Below, piece by piece: positions 53,928 through 63,623 of a stretch of 64,000 bases of DNA. The stretch's first letter is position 1; each line of letters starts with the position of its first letter. Source of the stretch: Cafeteria roenbergensis (Eukaryota > Sar > Bigyra > Bicosoecida > Cafeteriaceae); the NCBI GenBank assembly GCA_008330645.1, contig VLTN01000004.1, forward strand, positions 868,001 through 932,000. Direction: 5' to 3'. The notes under the pieces were generated by a model. That model did not search any database and was not told where the DNA came from. It worked only from the letters and a program-made list of their open reading frames with translations. Made by a program: the position numbers and the translations under genes.

Positions 53928-55511
53928 ATGCGGGTCGTTTTGGCTGTTCTGGCCGCCCTGGCCGCCGTTGCCAGTGCAGCGGCCAGCACAGGCCTGAGAG
54001 GTGAGCGGCTGGGACGACGCAGTGTCGCGCATCGCGCCATCGCCGGCCCGCGCCGCTGCGTGCCGCGTTCCTGGGCGGCCCCGTGCCCGCCGTGCGAGCG
54101 TCAATCAGCGCTGGCCAGTCGAGGGCTGCGGTTCGGGTGGCTTGGCGAGCTGTGACAGCCGGCTGAGTTGCGACCTGCACGATGCCTCAATTTCCCTGGC
54201 CCTGCGGCTCGCCGCGGCACCGCCCCCCTCCTCCTCGCAGGCACGTCGCCGCTGTCCATGAAGGACATGGAGGCTGTGCGCTTCCTGCGCGCGTCGTCCA
54301 GGGCCAAGGAGGGCGAGCCGTCGGAGAGCGCTGCACAGCTCACCACCTGCTTTCGCGAGCACGTTCAGATGTTCGACCGAGGCACCGCCAATGTGATCGA
54401 CGCGTGCGCACGGATCACGAGCATCAAGTGCTCCAAGAGCTCGTCGGCCGCCGAAGTGACGTGAGTGCTCCCTGTGGGGCAGCTGGCGCAGCATCGTAGC
54501 GACTGAGCTGCTCGTCGTCGCGTCCGCCGCGCCCGGACTCACCGCGTCCCCCGAACAAGCTTCCTTGTGCATGCGAGCGTGGTTCGCAGCCAGTGCTGGC
54601 GCGAGGTTGCCCGCCCCATCTGCGCGGGCAGCGTGGAAGGCCTTGCCGACGTGCAGCGGGTTCGACTGGCGCAGTTGCGCGCTGCCGAGCAGCAGCGCCA
54701 GGCATCGCACCGCAACAAGATCGCGATGCGCTCCATGGCAGGAGAGGAGACCAAGGCGCTCTCGCCCATTGACCGGGAGTACCTGAAGCTGGACGGCAAG
54801 GACCCTGCCAAGCCGGAGAGCGAGGTGGAGGACGAGGCCGAACTGGACGGCAACAGCGAGACCCTCTCCGGGGACGCCCCGGAAGACTTCGACGGAGACT
54901 CCACTGAGGAGGAGGTGCAGGAGGAGGAGGACTCCAGCGCGGAGCAAGAGGAAGAAGAGGAGGACGAAGACTCCGGCGAGGAGGAGGAGGAGGAGGAAGA
55001 ACAGGAAGACGAAGACTCCGGCGAGGAGGAGGAGGAAGCGGAGGAGGAGGAGGAGGAGGAGGAGTCTGGCGGCGAATACCATGAGGGCGATGCTGAAGCA
55101 GAGGCCAGCGGCGAGTACAACGAGGAGGCGGCCGGCGAGGACGGGGAGGGGGACTCTGGCGAGGAGGGAGACGAGGAGTCTGAAGAGAACTCGTCCGAGG
55201 AGGAGGACGCAAACTTTATGCAGACCGCAGCGCGTACCCAACCGAAGCATGGTGGCAAGCACGGCGCCAAGCACGCGAAGCAGAGCACCCCGCATGTGGG
55301 GCCAGACGAGCTGGAGTCGATCTCACAGCGCTGGGACGACATCAAGCGCGCCGCCTCTGGAGCGGACCTGGAGAAGGCCAAGGCTGCCCGCATCCGGCCT
55401 GGCTTTAAGACGTCGTTCCTGCAGACCACGGCGAGCGGTTCGGCCGTGTCTGTTGCCATTCTTGACGCGCTTGAGACCACTTGCAGCCTGCGCCACTACA
55501 AGGGCGAGTGA
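53928..55511 (+). CDS. Secreted acidic protein with a short Cys module (404 aa), function unknown
   Basis: Three exons, 53928-54000, 54241-54460 and 54590-55511 (phases 1 and 2). Exon 1 is almost exactly a signal peptide: MRVVLAVLAALAAVASAAAS. Exon 2 and the start of exon 3 encode a helical region with five Cys (TCFREHVQMFD, VIDACARIT, IKCSKSS, QCWREV, RPICAGSVEG). A charged linker leads to ~110 residues dominated by Glu, Asp, Ser and Gly (runs such as EEEEEEEQEDEDSGEEEEE), with Tyr-containing breaks (GGEYHEGDAEA). The last 90 residues are ordered again (HVGPDELESISQRWDDI, KAARIRPGFKTSF, LDALETTCSLRHYKGE). No retention signal or membrane anchor is seen, so it is likely secreted or luminal. 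The acidic stretch could bind calcium or other cations or interact with the cell surface. I recognise no family. Confidence 0.75.
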
Positions 55512-55651
55512 TTGAGTGGACTCGCGGTGCGTTGTTCGGGCGCGCGTGGTTCGCGGCGCTTCGATGGTGCTTGTTTCCTGCCTCGGCCATGGGCGAGGCA
55601 TCATCACATGTACATCACGCGCTCAAGCGATTGGCCTTGCCGCTCCTAGCA

Positions 55652-56624
55652 TCACGGCCGGCGTCGCACACCCGAGTGGTCGGCGCCCAGCACGGTGCGG
55701 TACAGACTCAGAGCCATAAGCAGGTGAGCTGCGGCTCGAGACTCTAGCCCGGAAAGGCCGCGACTTGTTTCGATCGACCGCAATCGCGCTGGCAGTCGCG
55801 CCGCCAAAACCTCGAGCTGGCAAGTCGGTGCCTGGAGTGCCAACTGGAGAATCCAAAGCACATCCGAGAGCACCACTGCCGAAGTGTGAGATGCGGCCGC
55901 CGTGGCCACAAACCCCAGCAACGACGAAATTCCGCCCTGCTTGCGAAGCCGCTCCAAAATGTGGCGCCGCTCGGCACCGGGGGCCGCGAGAAGCATCCTT
56001 ACGACTTCTACCGCCAACACGAAGAGCTCGGCATCTCCGTTGGCTAGGCACCAAGCCAGCCGCCGCATCAAGTTCTCCCCGCAAAGCATGGGTCGCAGTC
56101 GCGGAACCGCAGCCAGAAGCGCCAGCAGCTGCAGCGCACAGGCCCACTCCGCCTCTGAGCTGGGGGAGGGCGGCAGCATCGCCAGCAGCCACGCAAGCAA
56201 CACGTCCTCGCGCTCAAACTCTATGCATTCCAAGGCGCTGCGATCCTGGCAGGGCTCAAACGGGAGCAAAGCGCCGACATAACCGGACGAGCAGCCACCC
56301 ACGTGATTGCCGCACCGCGCCAGCATGTGGTGCAGTTGCCGCTAGTGAAGCCACTCACGCAAGGGGCAACGCGTCCAGCGTTTCCAAAAGCAGCAGCGGC
56401 AGCACCGCTTGCGCAGCCTGGGGCACTTGCGTCGAGTTTGAGCAGGCCAAGCGGCCCAAGAACGCTGCGTGCTGGAGCAAGCTAGCCGGGCGCGTATTCT
56501 TGCTCAAGCCCAGCTCTCTGGCCCCCGCGAGGCCCGAGTCGGCGAGCACAGCCGCGGCCAGCGCTTCCGCGAACTCGGCTTCCTCTCGCTTCAGCACTCC
56601 GGCCGGCAATTCGGCGCCAGCCAT
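55652..56624 (-). CDS. Unknown helical (ARM-like) protein (283 aa)
   Basis: Two exons, 56359-56624 and 55652-56237, phase 2. I start at ATG 56624 (MAGAELPAGVLKREEAEFAE). Alternating Leu/Ala-rich helices run through the whole chain (LLQHAAFLGRLACSN, AVLPLLLLETLDALPLA, then VLLAWLLAMLPPSP, ALQLLALLAAVPRLRPML, LFVLAVEVVRMLLAA, VVLSDVLWILQLALQ). This is the look of armadillo/HEAT repeats, but no consensus repeat can be fixed by eye. It ends GVRRRP. It lies 170 bp downstream of the tRNA methyltransferase gene on the same strand and converges on the secreted acidic protein gene 140 bp away. Function is unknown. The splice is chosen because it restores frame and has consensus GTGAGT and CGCAG ends. 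Confidence 0.6.
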
Positions 56625-56794
56625 CGCGCTTGCGTGCAGGAGGAGGTGCCCCGCAAGAGGGCCTCGCGCACACGCTCGGCTTGGCTCGCCTCGATTCAGT
56701 GATCGCCAGCCCGCACCTTCAGCCGCGCGTTGGGCGAAAGTGCAGCGCTGGGCAGCGCAGCGCGTCGCAAGAGGCACTCATGAAACGCACGGCG

Positions 56795-58423
56795 CTAGGC
56801 AGAGCCTGGAGCGAAAGGTTTCCGAAACTGTGCGGCAACTGTCACACGGGCCATGGACTCGCCGGTCTTTCTGTTCCGAAGCCCGACCGTGTGGTACTGG
56901 ATCGGCAGCTCCGGTGAGGCTTGGGCAGCTTCGACATCTCCCGCAGACCAGCCCGCGGGGTGGAGCCTCTCCGGAACCAGCCCCGACTTCCGGCCCAGCT
57001 CTGCGAGCTCCTGCGCCTCGAAGAAGTACGAGAGTGTCCCATCAGCCCGGCGAAAGCACCTCCCACCGAGCCACAGATGGTCGGCAAAGGCGCCATGAGC
57101 GCGTTCGCCGGTGCCCTCCAGGCCTGCCACCTTCATGTCGCCGATGGCGTAGTCGATGAAGCAGACGCGCCCCCCTGGCTTCACACAGGCCGCGATGTGC
57201 CGCATCGCCGCCAGCATCTGCCCTGGGGGCACAGCCGAGAGCACGAACGTGACGATCGCCACGTCCGCGCACCGACCTTGCAGAGCGGGCGGTGGCTGCG
57301 CACCGCCAAGCGGCATCGCACTGGCAACAGGTTGGGTGACGTCCCATTGGTAGAGCCGCGAAAGCCCCGCGTCAAACTGAGGAAGCGCAGCGATGGCTGT
57401 CAGCGCGGTCTCTGCAACGTCGCACGCGATGATGGTGGGCTTGCCCCGGGGATGCCCCGCTGCCCCAGGCCCTGCCGCGTCAGTAGCAGAGTCGGCAGCG
57501 CCATGGCTTGCGCCAGCGGCCGCACCAGCACTGCTGGCAAGTGTCTCCGCCTTGGCCGGCTCCGACGGCACGCGCCCCGATGCTTGCCCCCCCTGAGCGG
57601 CAGCTGCGCTTGACGTTGCCCCCTCGGCGGCACTGCTGTCGCCCCGTGCCCCGGGTCCGGCCGCGCCGCCGCCCCACGAGGCCTCCGCTCTCCTGGCCAG
57701 AGTGGCGAGCGGAATCACGTTCGACCCGTTCCCGCACCCCACTTCGAGCACAACAGGCCCCTCTTCCTCCCCGCTGTCCTCGGCCGGTCGCAGCAGGACC
57801 TCCTCCAGCGCCTTGAAGATGAGGTGCCCGTAGGCCCGCGGCTTGAAGAAGTTGGCCTTGTTCAGCGCGTAGAACGCCTGCCAGGACGTGTGGGGCGGAA
57901 GCACCTCCACGGGCGAAGCGGCCGCGTCGGCAGTTGCAGCGGCAGCAGCATCAGCGGCAGTCGCAGTGCGTGGCCGCTTCGCCTTCCGCGTCGCGCATTT
58001 GCTGGGGTGGCCGTGCTTGCCGGGGCGCCGCGCCTCGCTGGTCGGGCTGCTCTGGGCTGCCCCGCTGGCCCCAGACACAGCCGAAACTGGAGCACCAGCA
58101 GCGTCAGCAGCAGCTGGCCGATGCTTCTCCTCCTCAAGCTCGCGCATCGCCTCCGCAGCTCGGCGAGTGCGAGTCAGCACGCCTGGAAATCCGGCTGCAA
58201 CGGCAGCCTTCACCGCGCCCTCCAGGAGCTTCGAACTTAGTGGTCCCGCTTCCCACGCGTCGGCATTCAGAGCGGGGTCCAGGCGGGTCGAGGGGAGGCC
58301 GGGCAGCGGGCCCAGAGTCCGCAGCCTGGCCGCGCGCCTCTCCCATGACGGAAGTGCCCCCTGCCAGGCGAAGTCGTTGGTGTGAAACTCAACGGCCGCC
58401 CCCTTGGGAGGGTGCTCGGCCAT
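56795..58423 (-). CDS. tRNA N3-methylcytidine methyltransferase (METTL2/6/8, Trm140 family)
   Basis: One exon, 542 residues, start ATG 58423. The family block [12 protein letters not shown] appears as [20 protein letters not shown]. Motif I is [18 protein letters not shown]. Later motifs are [58 protein letters not shown] and [16 protein letters not shown]. The C-terminal [21 protein letters not shown] also fits. These enzymes place m3C at position 32 of certain tRNAs, often with a seryl-tRNA synthetase or DALRD3 partner. The N-terminal ~130 residues and an ~80-residue Ala/Gly insert between motif I and the next strand are unusual; the insert should loop out of the Rossmann fold. Which paralogue (METTL2, 6 or 8) cannot be told. 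No mitochondrial presequence is seen. It is divergent, by 118 bp, from a deaminase gene. Confidence 0.9.
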   Translation of the reverse strand: MAEHPPKGAAVEFHTNDFAWQGALPSWERRAARLRTLGPLPGLPSTRLDPALNADAWEAGPLSSKLLEGAVKAAVAAGFPGVLTRTRRAAEAMRELEEEKHRPAAADAAGAPVSAVSGASGAAQSSPTSEARRPGKHGHPSKCATRKAKRPRTATAADAAAAATADAAASPVEVLPPHTSWQAFYALNKANFFKPRAYGHLIFKALEEVLLRPAEDSGEEEGPVVLEVGCGNGSNVIPLATLARRAEASWGGGAAGPGARGDSSAAEGATSSAAAAQGGQASGRVPSEPAKAETLASSAGAAAGASHGAADSATDAAGPGAAGHPRGKPTIIACDVAETALTAIAALPQFDAGLSRLYQWDVTQPVASAMPLGGAQPPPALQGRCADVAIVTFVLSAVPPGQMLAAMRHIAACVKPGGRVCFIDYAIGDMKVAGLEGTGERAHGAFADHLWLGGRCFRRADGTLSYFFEAQELAELGRKSGLVPERLHPAGWSAGDVEAAQASPELPIQYHTVGLRNRKTGESMARVTVAAQFRKPFAPGSA

Positions 58424-58541
58424 GCTGCTGCAGCGGCCTGCGCGTGCGCATAGCGCAAAAAGAGAGCCTGCCGTGGTGAGATTCTTCTCCGACTTGCAAA
58501 TATGCGCGCCTCAGGGCTTGCCGCCCAGCCCACTGCCTGCG
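58424..58541. promoter_or_regulatory. Shared upstream region of methyltransferase and deaminase genes
   Basis: Only 118 bp separate the start codons, the tightest divergent pair in the window. The sequence includes gcgcaaaaagagagcc near 58451-58466. Both promoters must lie here. Confidence 0.45.
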
Positions 58542-59230
58542 ATGGCCGACATCCTGGACGACGAAAGCGCGATGCTGCGCGCATGCGAGCTGGCGTCTTG
58601 CTGCGAGCCCGTTGATCGAGCGTTCAACGTGGGGGCGGTGCTGACCTCAGCTGCGGGCGAGGTGCTGGCCACGGGCTTTTCCCGGGAGCTTGAGGGGAAC
58701 ACGCACGCTGAGGAGTGCTGCTTCATCAAGCTGGAGAAAGGTACGGGCGATGCGGGGCTGTGACGCTTGGCTCGGCTTCCAGGGCCGCGCTGTGAGCCAA
58801 GGCGAGGCGCCGCCATGCCAGTCCGAGAGTGGCGCTCCGTGCGTGCGGCGGCACCGCAGAAGGACGCCTGGCCGAGGCGCGGGGCGGGACGATGTTCTCG
58901 TCTATGGAGCCCTGCTCCGTGAGGCTCTCAGGGAAGCGCCCTTGCACGGACAGGTGCTTGGAGGCGGGTGTGGCTCGCGTGGTTCTGGCGATTGAGGAGC
59001 CCGCCAATTTCGTGACTTGCGAGGGCGTGGCCAGGCTTCGGGCGGGCGGCTTGACCGTGGTTCGGTGGGAAGACGAGCGGTGCGCCGCGATGGCAGCAGC
59101 GGCGAATGCCCACCTCGCTGCCGAACCAGCAGGGACACCAGCACCAGCAGTGGCTCCAGCATCACGGGAGGCGCCAGCAGCTGGCCCCGACGCAGCGCCG
59201 GGCGCCGCCGCTTCGGCTGGCACAGAGTGA
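58542..59230 (+). CDS. CMP/dCMP-type zinc deaminase (RibD/Rib2 deaminase-like, 189 aa)
   Basis: Two exons, 58542-58740 and 58860-59230, phase 1. The donor is GTACGG, one of three in the window not starting GTGAG. The start is [18 protein letters not shown]. The zinc site is complete: HAEECCF (His ligand plus catalytic Glu) and [18 protein letters not shown] (two Cys ligands). [20 protein letters not shown] and [19 protein letters not shown] are typical of the cytidine/dCMP deaminase fold. The MEPCSxRxSGxxPC form is closest to what I recall of the fungal DRAP deaminase (Rib2) and bacterial RibD deaminase domains, which act in riboflavin synthesis. The last ~45 residues are an Ala/Pro tail. The substrate is not determined by sequence alone. 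Its position next to a tRNA C32 methyltransferase is noted as a finding. Confidence 0.85.
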
Positions 59231-59511
59231 TCGGAGGACGAAGCGCGTGCCTGCCACGCCCCCCTCGCGCAGGCTGCCTGGTCGGGGCGTGCCGGGCAGC
59301 CGCTGGCTGCTGGACGCTACCTCCGGCCGGCGGCTTCGGGACGGGCCGGGCTGCCCGGGCTGCCCGGGCTGGTGGGCGGCAGGTTGCCTGCCTTGCAGGC
59401 CTGCCGCCCTCGCCGCGCGTTTGCTTGCTGACTGCGTGGTCGCCGGAGCGCAGCCTGGGTGCGAGGACAGGGACGCAGGGTGGCGGCCGTTTTGGCGCGC
59501 AGCAGGCAAAC

Positions 59512-61388
59512 TCATCGCAGCTCCACAAGCGCAACGCCCATCGAGGGCAGCTGCAGGGTCAGCGTGCACGCCTGCTGCGCCGACCCATGGCCGTGGCACA
59601 CTGCCGAGCTCACTGCCGGGTTCGCGGCAGCACGCATGGCGCTGACGAGGGCTTTGGACGGGTACACCGGGCTGCCGGCTTGGCGCCAGACGGCCAGGGG
59701 GTTGCAGCTCGAGTCGTCGACGCGGTGCACCGTGGCCGTCCGGTCCGCTCCGGACGCCAGGCCAGAGACTGTCACGTTCACCGTGACGGTAGGGGGAGGC
59801 GCAAGGCCGTTGGGCTGAAAGTTCGCCAGGCTCAGCACCACGGCGCCATCCGCTGCCCTCCGCGTCGCCGCGAGGTCCACAGACTGAATGCTCGCGCCCG
59901 CAGCCTGTGGGCGAGCGGCTGCATCCCCCGGGTGTGCGCCGCTTGCCGCGGTCCCAAGCGCAGTGTCGCCGTGCTGGCTGAGCAGCTGCATCACGCACCA
60001 GCCCGCCTTGTTCACATCGTGCACCGTCGACAGGCCAAAGCCGCCATGGAACGGCGCGCTGGCGAAGCCCTGCTCCTCAAACACGTCAGAAAACGTCCAG
60101 AACGAAAGGCCCTCGACGTTGGGGGGCAGCCGCTGCGCCGCGAGCGCGACGTGCCCCAGAAAAGCGCCGGTGTAAACCCCGTCGCGGTAGTCCCAGTTGC
60201 TCTCAAGGCCCGCGTTGAACTCGGAGAGCGTGAAGTTCAGGCCGCGGCGCGCGGCCGCCTCGGCTGCCTTGGTGACTTGCTCGACCCAGCCGAACCGATC
60301 AGTCTGGTTCACGATGGGGTCGGTCGGGTAGAGGTGCGAGGTGACCAGGTCAACGGGAGCGTTGCCCTCGTCGACAGCCCACGTCAGGAACTCCTCGATC
60401 CAGCCCAGCTGGGCAGTCACAGGGCCCGCGGCGCGGAAGGCGGGGTTTGCGCGCCTGATGGCCTCAGACGTGTGCTTGTACAGCTCGAAGTATGCCGTCT
60501 TGTTGCCGCTGTCCTTGCCGCACCCGTTCCCGACGTAGAATCCTGCGGTACCATTATGCGCGAGGGGGGCATCCGGACATTCAGACCAGCAAGCGCTCGC
60601 CGGCACAGCGGAGGGCAGCGGAGAGTTCCACAGCACTGGATGTCGCCAACTCCACGGCACGTTCGCCGCGAAGGGCCTGCTTTCGGAGCTCACCGCAGTT
60701 GGGCTCGTTGAACGTCTCCACAATGAACGGGGACTGGTAGCGCTCCCACACGTTGGTCATGAACTCCTCGACAAACGCGTCCCACTGGCTCCAGTTCTTT
60801 GGGGGCTCGTGAATGCCGCGGTAGTGCATGATTGTGGGAGGAACCTGGTCCTCTGGGGTGGACATCAGGCCGCGAGGCATGAACGATAGCTCCATGAGAG
60901 GCGCCATGCCGAGCTCCTGCGGGAGTTCCGGGCGGAGGACGCGGCGCAGCTCCGGTGACCGGACAAGCGCTGCCTGCGTCGCTCGTCAGAGCAGCGACGC
61001 TCGGCAGCGGCGGAATCGCGGCGTTTCGGCGAGAGCTCACGTCCAGAAAGTCAAAGGTGTTGAAGGTGTTGATCATGTTCGAGCCTGCGGGCCCGGCTTG
61101 CGGCCCAGGAAGAAAGCTGGACATGTCGTCGTCAAAAATGCCGTGGAAGCGCACTTGCTTGAAGCCGATTTCAGCGCTCGCTCGCGCCAGGCTGCTTCGC
61201 CAGTCCTGGCGGGCGGACAGGGACGCGTGCCCAGAGCCCACAGCGCTGAGCCACAGCTTGCGGAACTCGCCCGCGTCAGACCTTGCGTCAACTGAAAACG
61301 CAATCGGCGGCTCAGCCCGCGCACCGATTCGGGCACGGGCTCCGGCTGCGGCGCATAGCGCGGCGAGTGCGGCGAGCAGCAACTGCAT
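59512..61388 (-). CDS. Secreted glycoside hydrolase family 39 enzyme (533 aa)
   Basis: Three exons, 61041-61388, 60694-60916 and 59512-60542 (phases 0 and 1). A signal peptide (MQLLLAALAALCAAAGARA) is followed by QVRFHGIFDDDMSSF. The splices rebuild the barrel: TFNTFDFLD continues as ELGMAPLMELSFMPRG, and VETFNEPNC continues as GFYVGNGCGKD. The acid/base Glu is in FNEPNC, and the nucleophile Glu in LNFTLSEFNAGLE. Also seen are VDLVTSHLYPTDP and GLSFWTFSDVFEEQGF. A C-terminal beta-rich domain follows (VLSLANFQPNGL, VTVNVTVSGLASG). GH39 includes beta-xylosidases and alpha-L-iduronidases; sequence alone does not choose between them. The protein is probably secreted or lysosomal and used to digest plant or algal polysaccharide or glycosaminoglycan-like material. 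Several N-glycosylation sequons are present (NQT, NFT, NVT). Confidence 0.92.
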
Positions 61389-61546
61389 TCCGCCAGGGAC
61401 TCTCCCCGGGGCGTGTTTTGTGGCGCGAGCCGGGGGTGCAGCGGCGCCGCGCGGCAGAGCCGGCTTCGAGACGCGATCGGTGCTCGAGCAGCCAGCGGCG
61501 AGATACAGGGGCAGCGGAATGCACACGCACAGATACACACGCACTC

Positions 61547-63295
61547 TCACGAAGACGCCGCATCAGCGCTCGTCGCCGCTGCTGCGGCAGCCGGGACGCC
61601 GACGACGGCGGCTCCGATGCTGGCTTCGCCGCCAGGGCGAGGGTCGCCCGCGGCGGGGATGTCCCACACCTCGATGTCCTCAGGCTCCAGGAGCGTGGCG
61701 CGCGCGGGCGGCGGAAGCTCTCCGACTGCGTCTCCGGGGGCGGGGCGGGGGCCCTTTCCAGGCTCGGCGTCGATGGCCATGCGGGCGAGGAGGGCGTCCT
61801 CCAGCTCGTGCGTCTCGCCCACGAGCACCAGAGAGTGCAGTGGGGGGCCGCAGTCGGAGCGGGCGAGCTGCTCCAGCGTGCCCGAGGTGATGAGCTGCGT
61901 GGCCATGCCGATGCGGCAGACGGCGACGGCGAGCGACGTCGGCTCGCACACGCGGAGGGTGGAGCCGGAGAGGGTCGTGACGGTGGTGTCCACGCCCTCC
62001 TCGCGGCGGCGCTTGCCGATCTCGAGGAGGATGGCGGCTGCCTGGCGCACGGTCATGTACCGGGGGGGCAGGAACTTGCGCTTGCCACGGGCCATCGCCT
62101 GGAAATCGGGCTCCTTGACCTTGATGTCTGCGCCCTCGGAGGAGCAGGGAGGGAGGGGACGGCGGGAGGGAGAGAGGGAGGCGATAACAGATGGGGGGCA
62201 GAGAGGGGGGGGGGGGGGCGGGGCGCGCATGGCAGGACGACAAGACACGCGGAGAGAACGGCGGCATCGGCCTGAACGGACGGCGGCAATCTGACCGACC
62301 GACCGACCGACCGACCGACCGACCGACCGACCGACCGACCGACCGACCGACCGACCGACCGACCGACCGACGGACAGGCAGACGTGGAGGAAGACCTGGG
62401 GAGGCTGGCATCGCTAGAAGCAGGCTCACCGAGGAGGCAGAGGGTGTGGAGGCCGCCGCGCGAGTTGTGGAGGATCTTCTCGAAGAAGGAGTCCGGCTGC
62501 CACTTGTCCGTCCAGAAGGGCACGGTGATGGTCTGGCCGAAGTTGTAGAGCTGCAGGCCGCAGGAGGCCACCGCGTTCATGATGGAGGCGTTGTGGATGA
62601 CGCGAACCTCGATACCCATGTCCAGGGCGCGCAGGGCGAGGTCGGTGTGGGTGGTGGCGCTGCGGTGGGATGCGGCGGAGGAGTGGGCGGAGACGCGGCA
62701 ATGGCGGCGGCGAGCGGCGCGAGCTGCACGGCGGGGTAGTCCGCCGCTCGCAGCCCGACGCCAGTGCATGGCGCTCGCCAGCGAGTGCGGCGCCTCGATG
62801 CATGCTGCGTGGCACAAGCAAAGGAGCGACGCGAGCGCATGCCGCCGGTCTCACGCCATCACGTCTCCGACGACGAGGAAGGCTACGTTGCCCTCGCGGG
62901 CAGGCTCCAGGATCTTGTCAGCCTCTGACTCGACCATCTCTCGGTCGGCAATCACAATCTCCTTGCCGTACTTTTCAGCCTGCGCAACCACGCGTCACAG
63001 TGATGACGACGACCAAACACAGGTTGGTTCCGCAGCGGGCGCTGCCATTTGACACCTGCCGGGAAACGCACTCCGCACCCCACAGCATTGCGAGGACGAG
63101 AACAGCAAAACCTTCACCCCCCCAGCCCGTTGTGCTCCGCGAAGGGCTTCGGTGGCTCACGAGGCGCTCGGTGTTGACGCCCAGGATGGAGGTGTACATC
63201 TCCAGAACCACGAGGCTGCTGGACCGGATGGCGGCATCGCCCTTGGCAGTCACGTCATTCTCGTCGCCGAGACCCATTCCGATCATGAACAGCAT
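61547..63295 (-). CDS. DPH5: Diphthine methyl ester synthase DPH5
   Basis: Four exons, 63161-63295, 62855-62979, 62430-62659 and 61547-62127 (phases 0, 2, 1), give 356 residues. The start [19 protein letters not shown] is the standard DPH5 N-terminus. The joined exons read [72 protein letters not shown] and [29 protein letters not shown] closes the core. The enzyme methylates the modified His of elongation factor 2 during diphthamide synthesis, using S-adenosylmethionine in a CbiF-like fold. The family length is ~285; the excess is an Ala/Gly/Pro C-terminal tail and a longer loop after [10 protein letters not shown]. The third intron (62128-62429) contains a GACC tetranucleotide array and poly-G runs. 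The family call is very secure and validates the splice rules used throughout. Confidence 0.96.
62293..62370. repeat. (GACC)n tetranucleotide repeat, about 19.5 copies
   Basis: A perfect array inside the third intron of DPH5. It lies on the acceptor-distal side, and a poly-G run lies at 62205-62218. On the gene strand it reads GGTC repeats. Confidence 0.95.
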
Positions 63296-63623
63296 GGCTG
63301 CTGGGCGTCGCTGCCTTGTGCGACGGCCACATCGCGAGGCGCCGAAGGCGAGGGCAGCAGCGACAACTCATGCGGCTCTGCCGGACAGTATTGGGTTCGG
63401 CCGATACATTTTCGCGCGAACGCCGGCCCGCGAACGCCGACTGGCACACGACGCACCTCAGCGGGCTGAGCGTCGCCCGCGAACCGAACTGCTTGGTATT
63501 GTCCGTGCCGCTGGCCTGCGGGGCGATTCGTGTGTGTTTGCGCGGTTTGCTGCCAGGCCTGGCGCCGCCATTCACACGGAGTTGGACATTCATCGCGCGC
63601 TGCACACTGGCCCGGCAAGCTCC
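63296..63623. other. Intergenic between DPH5 and the exonuclease gene
   Basis: A 328-bp stretch between two minus-strand genes. It carries the DPH5 promoter and the exonuclease 3' UTR. Sequence is mixed (acattttcgcgcgaacg near 63405-63421). No RNA gene or repeat was found. Confidence 0.5.

Noticed and set aside
56342-56358. An apparent 17-nt intron (gtgagtggcttcactag)
   Set aside because: It breaks the reading frame. A normal 121-nt intron using the same donor and the CGCAG ending at 56238 restores it.
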